A stretch of 48,038 nt of DNA from Tidjanibacter sp. (GCA_017396085.1 JAFQNC010000039.1:1-48038); one strand, 5' to 3'; shown: positions 19,226-28,737, counted from the first letter of the stretch. Numbers and translations: made by a program. Notes: generated by a model not told the origin, from the letters alone.

Positions 19226-19274
19226 TCCGCAACCCACGATTTACTACGGTATCTGACCACACAAAAGGTCAAAT

Positions 19275-19308
19275 ACAAAAGGCGTTCCCGCGAAGGAGCG
19301 CCTTTTGT
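19275..19308 (+). terminator. Terminator of the rpmB-rpmG-DUF4295 unit
   Basis: 14-bp stem (19275-19288 with 19295-19308, one G-T pair) and CGCGAA loop, followed by GTTTCTT. Confidence 0.8.
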
Positions 19309-19403
19309 GTTTCTTGGTGGCCCACACCATCACATTCTTCTCTGACGGAGGAATAGCCACACTACTATTATATCATTCTTCTGTGGAGGAAGAAAATCCC
19401 CCA

Positions 19404-20549
19404 CTATATCCGCTGGCGGAGAATTCGGTCGGTGGCGGCGTAATCAATGTTGAGTTGCTCGCCCAAGCGGGTGCCACGCTCACGGAAGCGGCGCACAATC
19501 TCCTCAACAACATCCTCACCAATGCCCAACTCCGAGAGGCGAGTGGCAAGTCCAAGTGAACGGAAAAACTCCTCCGTAGCAGCAATGGTGCGGTCGATGC
19601 GTTCTTCGGTGGTACCCTCTGTGATGCCCCACACTCGCTCGCCATACTGCACAATCTTCGCTCCCTTCTGCTCCCTCAGTTCGTTCATCACACCGGGCAA
19701 CACCATCACAAGGGTTTGGCCGTGGGTGGTGCCACACAGAGCCGTAATCTCGTGGCCAATGCGGTGTGTGGACCAATCCTGCGTTACACCCATTGCCACA
19801 AAACCATTGAGTCCCATAGTGGCCGAGAGCATAAAATTGGCCATTGTGTCGTAGTCGTTTTCATCGGAGAGCACTTTTGGTGCAATCTCAACCACCGTTT
19901 GCAACACGCCCTCGGCCCAACGGTCCATCAGTGGCGATTCGTCCACACAGGTGAGATACTGTTCGATGACGTGAATGAAAGTGTCGGCCAAACCGCAGGC
20001 ACGTTGATACCTTGGCAAGGTAAACGTTGTGGTGGGGTCGAGAATGGAGAAAACGGGGAATGTGTTGTAGAATGCAAACTTTTCGCCCGTAGCGAGGTTG
20101 GAAATCACACACCCACGGTTCATCTCCGAGCCTGTGGCAGGCAGAGTCATCACACTCGCAAACGGAAGGCTACCACGTTGCAACTTGGGGTTGAGCACAA
20201 GTTCCCACGCATCCTCCTCAATGAGTGCGGCTGCAGCAATGAGTTTGGTGCCATCGAGGGTGCTACCACCACCAACAGCCAACAGAAAGCCTATGTTTTC
20301 GTTCTTGCACACCTCCACCGCCTTACGCAGTGTCTCCACCTTTGGATTGGGCTCTATGCCCCAAAATTCGAGGTAGTCAAATCCTTCGAGTGCTGCCACC
20401 ACTTGGTCGTAGACTCCGTTGCGTTTCACGCTACCACCTCCGAAGGTAACCAATATGCGTTTATCCTTGGGCAAAAGGCCTGCAAGTTTTGCAATCTCGC
20501 CCCTGCCCAGAATGAGTTTTGTTGTGTTCTGGAATACAAAGTTGTTCAT
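19404..20549 (-). CDS. Iron-containing alcohol dehydrogenase, YqhD/butanol-dehydrogenase-like
   Basis: A 381-residue cytoplasmic NAD(P)H-dependent dehydrogenase of the type III (metal-dependent) alcohol dehydrogenase family. It has the nucleotide-binding loop GGGSTLDGTK (residues 93-102) and metal ligands Asp189 and His193 (LADTFIHVIEQY), His262 (DWSTHRIGHE) and His276 (GTTHGQT). This spacing matches E. coli YqhD, suggesting aldehyde reduction. It starts only 15 nt after hutI stops, so it is the last gene of the hut operon. No step of histidine breakdown to glutamate needs it, so its role there is unexplained. Confidence 0.93.
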   Translation of the reverse strand: MNNFVFQNTTKLILGRGEIAKLAGLLPKDKRILVTFGGGSVKRNGVYDQVVAALEGFDYLEFWGIEPNPKVETLRKAVEVCKNENIGFLLAVGGGSTLDGTKLIAAAALIEEDAWELVLNPKLQRGSLPFASVMTLPATGSEMNRGCVISNLATGEKFAFYNTFPVFSILDPTTTFTLPRYQRACGLADTFIHVIEQYLTCVDESPLMDRWAEGVLQTVVEIAPKVLSDENDYDTMANFMLSATMGLNGFVAMGVTQDWSTHRIGHEITALCGTTHGQTLVMVLPGVMNELREQKGAKIVQYGERVWGITEGTTEERIDRTIAATEEFFRSLGLATRLSELGIGEDVVEEIVRRFRERGTRLGEQLNIDYAATDRILRQRI

Positions 20550-20564
20550 CTGTTCTGCTTTTTT

Positions 20565-21803
20565 CTATACCATTTTACCATTGATAATCACGCTCTCCAC
20601 CAACTCCTCGCCAAAACTGTAGGGAATGTAGGCCAGCGAGGGTACGGGCTTGGAAATCACGAGGTCGGCCCTGCGGCCAACACTGATGGCCCCTCGGTCG
20701 GCACTCAACCCCAAAGCGGCAGCACCATTGATGGTGAGTGCGCTCAGAGCCTCCTCGGGCGTGAGGCGCATCTTGATGCACGCAAGGCTCCACAGGAAGA
20801 CCATATTACCCGAAGGCGATGACCCGGGGTTGCAGTCGCTTGCAATGGCCACCGGAAGGCCTGCATCAATCATCTTGCGTGCGGGCGCAAAGGGAAGATT
20901 TGAGAAGAACGATGCACCGGGTAGCACCGTGGGGATGGTTGCGGAGGCAGCCAAGTCGGCCACATCCTGCTCGTTGGCCTCCTCCAAGTGGTCCACCGAG
21001 AGGGCTCCGTAGCGTATACCCACTTGCACTCCCCCACTCGAAGCGAGTTCGTTGGCGTGAATCTTGGGCCTGAGTCCATACCTCGCTCCACACTCCAATA
21101 TGCGGGCGGTCTCCTCGGGAGTAAAAAAGCCACTATCGCAGAACACATCCACAAACTCGGCCACGCCCTGCTCGGCCACGGCGGGCAACATCTGCTCACA
21201 CACGTGGTCCACATAGTCGCTCTGGCGGCCCGCAAAGGCCCTACCCACAGCGTGGGCACCGAGGAAGGTTGCCTTCACCGTGGCGGGTAGTTCTCGTTGC
21301 AATCGGGCCACCACACGGAGCATTTTGAGTTCGTCTTCGGTGGTAAGTCCATAGCCACTCTTAATCTCCAGCGTGGCTGCACCCGTGCGAATCATCCTCC
21401 ACGCCCTGTGGTAGGCGGCCTCAAAGAGTTCCTCCTCGGAGGCTTCGTGGAGTCGGTCGGCGGAGTTGAGAATACCACCGCCACGGGCAGCCACCTCTTG
21501 GTAGGTCATACCGGCAATCTTGTCCCTGAATTCGCCCTCACGCGAACCTGCGTAGACAATGTGGGAGTGGGAGTCGCAGAAGGCCGGAAAGACAACTCTT
21601 CCACTGGCATCCACCACCTTGTCGGCCTCCTCAGCCGGACAGGTTTCCATTGGGCCAAAGCCCACAATCACACCATCCTCGGCCAAGAGCCACGCCCCGT
21701 CAATCTGCTCGGCGGAGCCCATTTGTTCTCCACGCAGCAGTAGTGTGTCGGCAGGCACAATACCCGCAAGGGTGCGTATGTTTTTGATTAGCAAACGATT
21801 CAT
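20565..21803 (-). CDS. hutI: Imidazolonepropionase
   Basis: A 412-residue amidohydrolase that opens 4-imidazolone-5-propionate to N-formimino-L-glutamate, third step of histidine degradation. Metal-site motif CDSHSHIVYAGSREGEF (His79, His81), substrate segment GGGILNSADRLHEASEEEL, further metal His in KIHANEL and a late Asp in ASDCNPGSSPSGNM. Length and motifs are normal. It lies between hutH (69 nt upstream) and the Fe-alcohol dehydrogenase (15 nt downstream). Confidence 0.97.
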   Translation of the reverse strand: MNRLLIKNIRTLAGIVPADTLLLRGEQMGSAEQIDGAWLLAEDGVIVGFGPMETCPAEEADKVVDASGRVVFPAFCDSHSHIVYAGSREGEFRDKIAGMTYQEVAARGGGILNSADRLHEASEEELFEAAYHRAWRMIRTGAATLEIKSGYGLTTEDELKMLRVVARLQRELPATVKATFLGAHAVGRAFAGRQSDYVDHVCEQMLPAVAEQGVAEFVDVFCDSGFFTPEETARILECGARYGLRPKIHANELASSGGVQVGIRYGALSVDHLEEANEQDVADLAASATIPTVLPGASFFSNLPFAPARKMIDAGLPVAIASDCNPGSSPSGNMVFLWSLACIKMRLTPEEALSALTINGAAALGLSADRGAISVGRRADLVISKPVPSLAYIPYSFGEELVESVIINGKMV

Positions 21804-21861
21804 TCTTTCTTATATTTAGCCTCAATCAAGAGAAATAACAGACCTCTCCGCCCTTCGGGCA

Positions 21862-21882
21862 CCTCCCCTAACTTAGGGGAGG
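21862..21882. repeat. Palindrome overlapping the hutH stop
   Basis: Perfect 10-bp inverted repeat: CCTCCCCTAA, one base, TTAGGGGAGG. The hutH stop codon (21873-21875) lies in its right arm. A degenerate relative (CCCTATCGTAGGGGAGGAG) occurs near 38150. Confidence 0.75.
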
Positions 21883-23381
21883 AGTGGTTGTGTGCTTGCC
21901 TGCAAGAACTTCACCGCCTTGGCTATCAGCGGATAGATAACCCTGTCGGTATCCACAAAGGGCACCATCTTGCGGAAGTCGGCAAAGAGCCTCTCAATGG
22001 GCTCACTCGACCTGAGCGGACGGCGGAATTCCAATGCTTGGGCCGCATTGAGCAACTCAATGGCCAGTACCCTCTCCACGTTGTCCACCACACGTGCCGA
22101 CTTGGTGGCCGCATTGGAGCCCATACTCACGTGGTCCTCCTGCCCCTGCGAGGAGGGGATGGAGTCCACCGAAGCGGGCATACAGAGCCCCTTGGTTTGG
22201 CTCACGATGGAGGCTGCGGTGTACTGCGGAATCATAAAGCCGCTATTGAGGCCCGGCTTGGCCACAAGAAAACTCGGCAGTCCACGCTGTGCAGAGATGA
22301 GTTTGTAGGTCCTGCGCTCGGAGATACTACCCAGTTCGGCCACGGCAATGGCGAGGTAGTCAAGCACCAAGGCCAGTGGCTGGCCGTGGAAGTTGCCTGC
22401 CGACACCACCACATCCTCATCGGGGAAGACCGTTGGGTTGTCGGTGGCGGAGTTTATTTCGGTCTCAATCACCGAGCCCACATAGGCGATGGCATCCTTG
22501 GAGGCTCCGTGTACCTGCGGTATGCAGCGGAACGAATAGGGGTCTTGCACGTGTTTCTTGGGCTGTGCAATAAGTTGGCTCCCCTCAAGCAACTCTCTCA
22601 TACGTGCGGCCGTGGCAATTTGTCCTGCGTGGGGCCTCACTTGGTGCACATTGCCGGCAAAGGGGTCTATCCTGCCGTCAAAGGCCTCCAACGACATTGC
22701 GCCCACGACATCGGCCCAATCGGAGAGCCTGCGGGCCTTATCAAGCGACCACACGCCATAGGCGGCCATAAATTGGGTACCATTAAGCAGTGCCAAGCCC
22801 TCCTTCGACTGCAAGGTGAGCGGTGCCCACCCCTCCCTGCTGTTCATCTCCTCGCCACTGATGCGCTCACCCTCGGCTGTACTTACCTCGCCCAAGCCGA
22901 GCAGTGGGAGCGACAAGTGGGCCAGCGGAGCCAAGTCGCCCGAAGCACCGAGCGAGCCTTGCTGGTAGACCACGGGGGTGTAGTGGTGGTTGAACATATC
23001 AATGAGCCTCTCCACGGTGGCGAGTTGCACGCCCGAGTGTCCGTAGGAGAGCGACTGCACCTTGAGCATAATCATAATGCGCACAATCTCCTCGGGCACC
23101 TCATCGCCCGTGCCACAAGCGTGGCTCATCACGAGGTTTTTTTGCAGAGCCGAGAGGTCCTCCTTCTCAATGGAGATGTTGCACAACGAGCCGAAGCCGG
23201 TGGTTACTCCATAGATGGGCACGGGGCTCTCCACAGCCTTACGGTCGAGGTAGGCACGGCACTTTTCGATTGCGGCCTTTGCCTCCTCGGAGAGCGAGAG
23301 GGTGTAGCCACCCCTCACGGCGGTGATGACCTCGTTCGGAGTGAGATGTGCGGAAGAGATTATGTGATGATGATGGTCCAT
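21873..23381 (-). CDS. hutH: Histidine ammonia-lyase
   Basis: A 502-residue histidase deaminating L-histidine to urocanate, first step of the pathway. The MIO-cofactor triad Ala-Ser-Gly is at residues 146-148 (SLGASGDLAPLAHL), with substrate motif YGVTTGFG (57-64), plus QDPYSFRC and NGNFHGQP-like motifs. The start at 23381 (MDHHHHIISSAHLTP) fits the family length; the frame is open further upstream but that stretch has no homology character. The last residues (QASTQPLLP) and the stop are encoded by the palindrome at 21862-21882 and its flank, so the tail may be acquired. The natural run of four histidines after Met-Asp is a curiosity. Confidence 0.96.
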   Translation of the reverse strand: MDHHHHIISSAHLTPNEVITAVRGGYTLSLSEEAKAAIEKCRAYLDRKAVESPVPIYGVTTGFGSLCNISIEKEDLSALQKNLVMSHACGTGDEVPEEIVRIMIMLKVQSLSYGHSGVQLATVERLIDMFNHHYTPVVYQQGSLGASGDLAPLAHLSLPLLGLGEVSTAEGERISGEEMNSREGWAPLTLQSKEGLALLNGTQFMAAYGVWSLDKARRLSDWADVVGAMSLEAFDGRIDPFAGNVHQVRPHAGQIATAARMRELLEGSQLIAQPKKHVQDPYSFRCIPQVHGASKDAIAYVGSVIETEINSATDNPTVFPDEDVVVSAGNFHGQPLALVLDYLAIAVAELGSISERRTYKLISAQRGLPSFLVAKPGLNSGFMIPQYTAASIVSQTKGLCMPASVDSIPSSQGQEDHVSMGSNAATKSARVVDNVERVLAIELLNAAQALEFRRPLRSSEPIERLFADFRKMVPFVDTDRVIYPLIAKAVKFLQASTQPLLP

Positions 23382-23445
23382 AAGTCTACTATCTGTTATG
23401 TGTGTTTGTTTAATCTTAATTTCACGTCTATTGTTGTGCGCCCAA

Positions 23446-24819
23446 CTACTTGAGTTCCACCTCATACTTGGTGGCTGCAAGGTGGTCTACGCCCGCAAAG
23501 ATTTTCTCATAGGTGTACTCGGCAGCCTCCGCATCGGTCAGAGCACGGCCTCCGTTTTGGCGTTTGGAGAGGTCGCCATCGGCACTATCGGCATAGGTAC
23601 AGCCCCACTCGGCAAAGATTTTCTTATCATCCTGCACGCTGTCATTCATATTGGCCATCCAACCTGCGGGGTCGAGCACTGCGGGCATCTTGCACCTTAT
23701 CCACACACTCTTGGCAGCATCTTTCCACGCCCTGCCGAGGTAGATTTTGCTGATGGTCTTACCATCGAAACCAACCTCATCGGCCGTAACTTCGCAACCA
23801 ATGAAGGTGATGCCATAGGGAGCAGCAGCCGATGTTGAGGGAGCAGTGATGGCTGCTCCATTGCGGTTCACGTTGATTTGGCACCCGTCAAAGAGCATCA
23901 CGCTGTTGCCGTAGATGAAGTCCACGTTGCCCTCCACAAACGAATCCTTCACGTAGGCATAGACGTTGTTGTTACGTCCGAGGAAGGTGTCCTGATAGCC
24001 GGTGATGTTGCAGTTGAAGAACGAGGCACTACCGTTGAACACCTCCACAGCCATCGCTTGGTCGCCGGAGCCGGTGTTATTCTGGTGTGTATTCTCAATC
24101 GTGAGGTCCTGAATGATTGTGCCCTTACCCTCGGTGCGGAGCGTGTAGGAACGGCGGTTGCGCTCATCGCTCTCTGTGCTACCATTGTAGAGTCCCTGAT
24201 AGTCGTCCCACGTGAGGATGGTCTTGTCGGCACCATCGCCCACCAACACCACGTTGTCCTGACGCAGGAGGAGTTTCTCCTTGTAGGTACCCTCCTTGAT
24301 GTAAATCACAAACTTACCCTCAAAGGTGGAGGGAATGGCAGCAATGGCAGCCTTCACGGTGGTGTAGTCGCCACTACCCTTGCAGTCCACAACCAAGTTG
24401 GGCACGGGGAGTCCCGATGCGGAGGGTTCTTTGGAGAGGGTGCGGAAGTTGAGCACCTCGCTCGAATTGGAGTTGCCCTTACCACCCTCGGCAAGTGCAT
24501 AGAGGTAGAAGCGGTAGTCGGTCTGTTTTTCAAGGTCATTGAAGGTAACTTCGGTGGCGGTGGTCTGCTCACTCTTCACCCTCATTGCGCCCTTTTGGAG
24601 CACATATTTGTAGCCCACGGCTCCCTGCACAGCCTCCCAGTTGATGGTTACGGAGGTGGTGGTGAGTGTACCCTCCACCACAGCCACTCCACTTGGGGGC
24701 ATCAGTGCGCCATCGGGGGCTCCGCCTTGATTATCGGGGTTTTCTATCGGCTCTTTGTCGCCACAAGCAACCATAGCCACTGTGGCCAGCAGGGTTGCAA
24801 AAAAACGAAGCAGTTTCAT
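23446..24819 (-). CDS. Pectinesterase (CE8) lipoprotein with FN3 domain
   Basis: A 457-residue exported lipoprotein (lipobox VAMVAC, Cys19). Residues about 40-130 form a fibronectin type III domain (PSGVAVVEGTLTTTSVTINWEAV...YRFYLYALAEGGKG). Residues about 140-450 form a right-handed beta-helix pectin methylesterase. The catalytic residues are all present: Asp277 (GYQDTFL), Asp300 (GNVDFIYGN), Arg363 and Trp365 (YLGRAWK). It would remove methyl esters from homogalacturonan, releasing methanol. It sits 34 nt after hutU and 64 nt before hutH, on the same strand, inside the histidine operon, with which it shares no known pathway. A promoter of its own is not evident. Confidence 0.93.
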   Translation of the reverse strand: MKLLRFFATLLATVAMVACGDKEPIENPDNQGGAPDGALMPPSGVAVVEGTLTTTSVTINWEAVQGAVGYKYVLQKGAMRVKSEQTTATEVTFNDLEKQTDYRFYLYALAEGGKGNSNSSEVLNFRTLSKEPSASGLPVPNLVVDCKGSGDYTTVKAAIAAIPSTFEGKFVIYIKEGTYKEKLLLRQDNVVLVGDGADKTILTWDDYQGLYNGSTESDERNRRSYTLRTEGKGTIIQDLTIENTHQNNTGSGDQAMAVEVFNGSASFFNCNITGYQDTFLGRNNNVYAYVKDSFVEGNVDFIYGNSVMLFDGCQINVNRNGAAITAPSTSAAAPYGITFIGCEVTADEVGFDGKTISKIYLGRAWKDAAKSVWIRCKMPAVLDPAGWMANMNDSVQDDKKIFAEWGCTYADSADGDLSKRQNGGRALTDAEAAEYTYEKIFAGVDHLAATKYEVELK

Positions 24820-24853
24820 AATTATGGTGTAGTTAGTTTTGTGTTATAAGTTT

Positions 24854-26866
24854 CTACTTGATGTATTTTTCAATGAGGCTGTCGTCTGCCACATTCGGAA
24901 GGGTTACTTTCAGGTCGGGGGTGCGGGCCATCTCTCGCTTTATGGCACTCATTGCGCCCTCGTTGCGGGCCCAACTGCGGCGTGCTATACCGTTGTTCAC
25001 GTCCCACAGCAGCATCGAGTCGATGCGTTTGCGGGCCTCCTCGCTACCGTCTACAACCATACCGAAGCCACCATTGATAACCTCGCCCCAGCCTACTCCA
25101 CCGCCATTGTGCAGCGATACCCACGTGGCTCCACGGAAGCCATCGCCAATGACGTTCTGCACAGCCATATCGGCCGTGCGAGCCGACCCATCGTAGATGT
25201 TGCTCGTTTCGCGATAGGGCGAGTCGGTGCCCGACACATCGTGGTGGTCGCGGCCAAGCACAATCGGGGCACTAATCTCTCCCCTTGCAATGGCCTCGTT
25301 AAAGGCCCTTGCAATTTTGATGCGGCCCTCGCTGTCGGCATAGAGGATGCGGGCCTGTGAGCCCACCACCATTCGGTTGCGACCGGCCTCCCTTATCCAC
25401 AAAATATTGTCGTCCAACTGTCCGCAAATCTCCTCGGGAGCCTCGGCCCTAATCTCGGTAAGCACCCTCTCGGCTATGCGGTCGCTCTTTTCAAGGTCCT
25501 CGGCCTTGCCCGAAGTGCAAACCCAGCGGAATGGACCAAAGCCATAGTCAAAGAACATCGGGCCCATAATGTCTTGCACATAGGAGGGGTAGCGGAACGA
25601 GCCATCGGCCCTAACCACATCGGCTCCCGCCCTTGAAGCCTCCAACAGGAAGGCATTGCCATAGTCGAAGAAGTACATACCCCTCTCGGCCAAGCAGTTC
25701 ACAGCCGCTGCGTGCCTACGCAACGAAGCCTGTACAGCCTTCTTGAACTCCTCGGGCCTCTCGGCCATCATCTCACGGCTCTCTTCGTAGGAGTAGCCCA
25801 CGGGATAGTAGCCACCCGCCCAAGGGTTGTGGAGCGAAGTTTGGTCGCTACCGAGGTCCACATCTATGCCCTCCTCGGCCAACCTCTCCCAGAGGTCCAC
25901 CACATTGCCCTGATAGGCCATTGACACCACCTCCTTGTCGGCTCTCGCCTTGCGTATGCGGGGGATGAGTTCGTCCAGCGAGGTGTGCACCTCGTCTACC
26001 CAGCCCTGCTCATAGCGTTTCTGCACAGCCGCAGGGTTAATCTCGGCCACCACACTCACCACGCCTGCAATGTTGCCCGCTTTGGGTTGTGCGCCCGACA
26101 TACCACCCAAGCCTGCCGACACAAACAGCATACCGCCCAAGTCGGTCTGCCCCGCCTTCATACGCTTGCGGCCTGCGTTGAGCACCGTGATTGTGGTGCC
26201 GTGCACAATGCCCTGCGGACCGATGTACATCCAACTACCTGCGGTCATCTGACCATATTGCGACACGCCCAGAGCGTTCATTCGCTCCCAATCATCGGGT
26301 TTGGAGTAGTTGGGTATGACCATACCGTTGGTTATCACTGCCCTCGGTGCATCGGGGTGTGAGGGGAAGAGTCCCATCGGGTGGCCCGAGTACATCACAA
26401 GGGTTTGGTGGTCGGTCATCTCCGAGAGGTACTTCATCGTGAGCCTATACTGTGCCCAGTTCTGGAACACAGCACCATTGCCGCCATAGGTGATGAGTTC
26501 GTGGGGGTGTTGGGCCACAGCCTTGTCCAGATTGTTCTGAATCATCAGCATCAGCGCAGCCGCCTGTGGGCACCTTGCCGGATACTCCTCCACAGGGCGG
26601 GCATACATCTCGTAGTCGGGCCTGAGGCGGTACATATAGATGCGGCCATAGCGCTCCAACTCCTCGGCAAACTCTGCCGCCAACTCCTCGTGTTGGTGTT
26701 CGGGGAAGTAGCGCAGGGCGTTTTTCACAGCCAGCACCTTCTCCTCCCTCGTGAGGATGTCCTTACGCTTTGGGGCGTGGTTTACGCTCGTGTCGTATGG
26801 TTTTGGGGCGGGCAGGATGGCGGGTATGCCTGCACGGATGTCGTCTTGGAACTCTTTGAGTGTCAT
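24854..26866 (-). CDS. hutU: Urocanate hydratase
   Basis: A 670-residue NAD-dependent hydratase converting urocanate to imidazolonepropionate, second step. It is recognised by YGGNGAVFQNWAQYRLTMKYLSEMT, MYSGHPMGLFPSH, QYGQMTAGSWMYIGPQGIVHGTT, the GLGGMSGAQPKA NAD-binding loop, DQTSLHNPWAGGYYPVGYS and VSLHNGGGVGWGEVINGGFG. It is longer than the roughly 555-residue proteobacterial form, agreeing with the long form found in Bacteroidetes. It is 55 nt after ftcD. Confidence 0.97.
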   Translation of the reverse strand: MTLKEFQDDIRAGIPAILPAPKPYDTSVNHAPKRKDILTREEKVLAVKNALRYFPEHQHEELAAEFAEELERYGRIYMYRLRPDYEMYARPVEEYPARCPQAAALMLMIQNNLDKAVAQHPHELITYGGNGAVFQNWAQYRLTMKYLSEMTDHQTLVMYSGHPMGLFPSHPDAPRAVITNGMVIPNYSKPDDWERMNALGVSQYGQMTAGSWMYIGPQGIVHGTTITVLNAGRKRMKAGQTDLGGMLFVSAGLGGMSGAQPKAGNIAGVVSVVAEINPAAVQKRYEQGWVDEVHTSLDELIPRIRKARADKEVVSMAYQGNVVDLWERLAEEGIDVDLGSDQTSLHNPWAGGYYPVGYSYEESREMMAERPEEFKKAVQASLRRHAAAVNCLAERGMYFFDYGNAFLLEASRAGADVVRADGSFRYPSYVQDIMGPMFFDYGFGPFRWVCTSGKAEDLEKSDRIAERVLTEIRAEAPEEICGQLDDNILWIREAGRNRMVVGSQARILYADSEGRIKIARAFNEAIARGEISAPIVLGRDHHDVSGTDSPYRETSNIYDGSARTADMAVQNVIGDGFRGATWVSLHNGGGVGWGEVINGGFGMVVDGSEEARKRIDSMLLWDVNNGIARRSWARNEGAMSAIKREMARTPDLKVTLPNVADDSLIEKYIK

Positions 26867-26921
26867 AACTTTATAGCGGCAATGATGTGTATGTATGTTT
26901 TTTTCTCTCTGTTTATAGTCC

Positions 26922-28616
26922 TTAGTCTATCTTGCTCTCCACAATCTCCACGATGCGCCTCTCCTCGCTGTCGGCCTTGCGGGCAATCTCCCCTGCCTCG
27001 GCCAGCAACTCCTCGGCCACAAGGCGGTCTTTGAGGCCCGCAGCGTTAATCTTCACATTGAGGTAGGCTCCCTGCACGGCAGCCCTCGCTGCCAATGCGC
27101 CCACGCCCGCATCGCTCACCGAGTTGGGGTTACCCTCGGCAGCCATCATCTCGGCCACCTCAAAGACTTTGAAGGCGGCCTTCATTGTTTTGAGGGGCAC
27201 ACGTGTGGCATAGAGAGTTGCTCTCTCCATAGCCTCGGCCCTTGCAGCCTTCTCCTCGGGAGTACCTTTGGGCATTGCAAACACGGCCATAATACCGTTG
27301 AAGGCTTCGGTGTCCTCGTCTACAAGGTGGAGCAGTTCGTTCATCACCGCCTTGCCCTTCTCGGCCCAATCGGAGAAGAACTCCCACCTATCATCCCACC
27401 CCGGCTTGTGTGCCGAGAGGTTGGCCACCATAGTACCCAAAGCGGCACCCAGCGCACCCATATAGGCCGAAATGGAGCCTCCACCCGGAGCTGGTGACTC
27501 TCGGGAGGTCTCCTCGGCAAAGCCACGGCAGGTGAGGTCTATGAGTTTTTTGGTCTGATTATCTTTCTCTATGAGTGCCTCCACAATCTTCTCCTCGGGC
27601 TTGAAGGGGCACAATTCGGCAAGGCCCATAGTGCGCACAGCAATGTCGATAATCTCCTCATCGGTGATACCCAACGAGCGTTGCTGCTTGCGCAGGAAGT
27701 GTTTGCCGGCCTCCAAGAGTGCCGAGCGGGGTACAAGGCCCACAATCTCGGTGCCCGTAACCCTCACACCCCTTGCGGCTGCGGCCCTGCATACCTCCTC
27801 AAAAGCCACGTGGAGAGGTGTCTGAGCGATGTCCGTGATATTCATTGACACCTGCGCAATGCCATACTCGGCAATGTACCAACCGATGGCCTTGCAGCCC
27901 TTCAGCGTGCCGGGAATCATAATGGGGTTGCCATTCTCGTCCCTGACAATCTTACCCACAATGGGCACCTCCCTCATAGGCCTACCCTTCTCCCTCACGT
28001 CAAAGGCGATGGCATTGGCCCTGCGGGTGGAGGTGGTGTTAAGGTTGAAGTTTACCGCAATGAGGAAGTCCCTTGCGCCCACCACCGTTGCGCCACTTCT
28101 GGCCGCCTGCTCGGTCCACTCTCCGCCACCGAAGTCGGGCATTTCGTTCTCCTGCGTGATGCGCTGCTGGAGTGCCTCATACTCGCCCCTACGGCACACC
28201 GCAAGGTTTTTCCTCTCGGGGCGCAGGGCTGCGCTTTCGTAGCAGTAGGTGGGGATGGCAAGTTCGCTGTGGATGCGCTCGGCCAAGGCCCTTGCAAGTT
28301 CGGCACACTCGGCCAAAGTGATGCCCGCAACGGGCACCAAAGGCAACACATCGGTGGCACCAATGCGTGGGTGCTCGCCCTTGTGGTAGCGCATATCAAT
28401 GAGTTCCGAAGCCTTCTGCACACCCCTGAAAGCGGCCTCAACAACCGCTTCGGGCTCGCCCACAAAGGTTACGACTGTGCGGTTGGTAGCCTTGCCGGGG
28501 TCCACATCGAGGAGTTTTACCCCCTCCACACTCTCAATGGCATCGGTAATCTGTTTGATGACGGTCAAATCGCGCCCCTCGCTGAAGTTGGGCACACACT
28601 CAATGAGTCGTTTCAT
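26922..28616 (-). CDS. ftcD: Bifunctional glutamate formimidoyltransferase / formimidoyl-THF cyclodeaminase
   Basis: A 564-residue fusion. Residues about 1-300 are the transferase, with the catalytic-type motif YHKGEHPRIGATDVLPLVP (His82, equivalent to the mammalian catalytic His). Residues about 365-564 are the helical cyclodeaminase (PAPGGGSISAYMGALGAALGTMVANLS). It moves the formimino group from formiminoglutamate to tetrahydrofolate, giving glutamate, then releases ammonia to form methenyl-THF. It is the first gene of the operon, with a good promoter 80-110 nt upstream. This folate route releases no formate or formamide, unlike the hutG branch. Confidence 0.96.
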   Translation of the reverse strand: MKRLIECVPNFSEGRDLTVIKQITDAIESVEGVKLLDVDPGKATNRTVVTFVGEPEAVVEAAFRGVQKASELIDMRYHKGEHPRIGATDVLPLVPVAGITLAECAELARALAERIHSELAIPTYCYESAALRPERKNLAVCRRGEYEALQQRITQENEMPDFGGGEWTEQAARSGATVVGARDFLIAVNFNLNTTSTRRANAIAFDVREKGRPMREVPIVGKIVRDENGNPIMIPGTLKGCKAIGWYIAEYGIAQVSMNITDIAQTPLHVAFEEVCRAAAARGVRVTGTEIVGLVPRSALLEAGKHFLRKQQRSLGITDEEIIDIAVRTMGLAELCPFKPEEKIVEALIEKDNQTKKLIDLTCRGFAEETSRESPAPGGGSISAYMGALGAALGTMVANLSAHKPGWDDRWEFFSDWAEKGKAVMNELLHLVDEDTEAFNGIMAVFAMPKGTPEEKAARAEAMERATLYATRVPLKTMKAAFKVFEVAEMMAAEGNPNSVSDAGVGALAARAAVQGAYLNVKINAAGLKDRLVAEELLAEAGEIARKADSEERRIVEIVESKID

Positions 28617-28696
28617 AGCGAAAAGTCAGGTCTTTATGTTGTTGGTTTTTGAAGTTTTCGAGTTTCAATATCTCCGATATTGGTTCAAATATCTCT

Positions 28697-28726
28697 CAAA
28701 TATACTTCTTTTTCGGGAATTACAAA
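28697..28726 (-). promoter_or_regulatory. Promoter of the hut operon
   Basis: Minus strand: TTTG (28726-28723), 18 nt, TATATTTG (28704-28697). Close consensus match, 81 nt upstream of the ftcD start. Confidence 0.65.
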
Positions 28727-28737
28727 AAATTTTGTTG

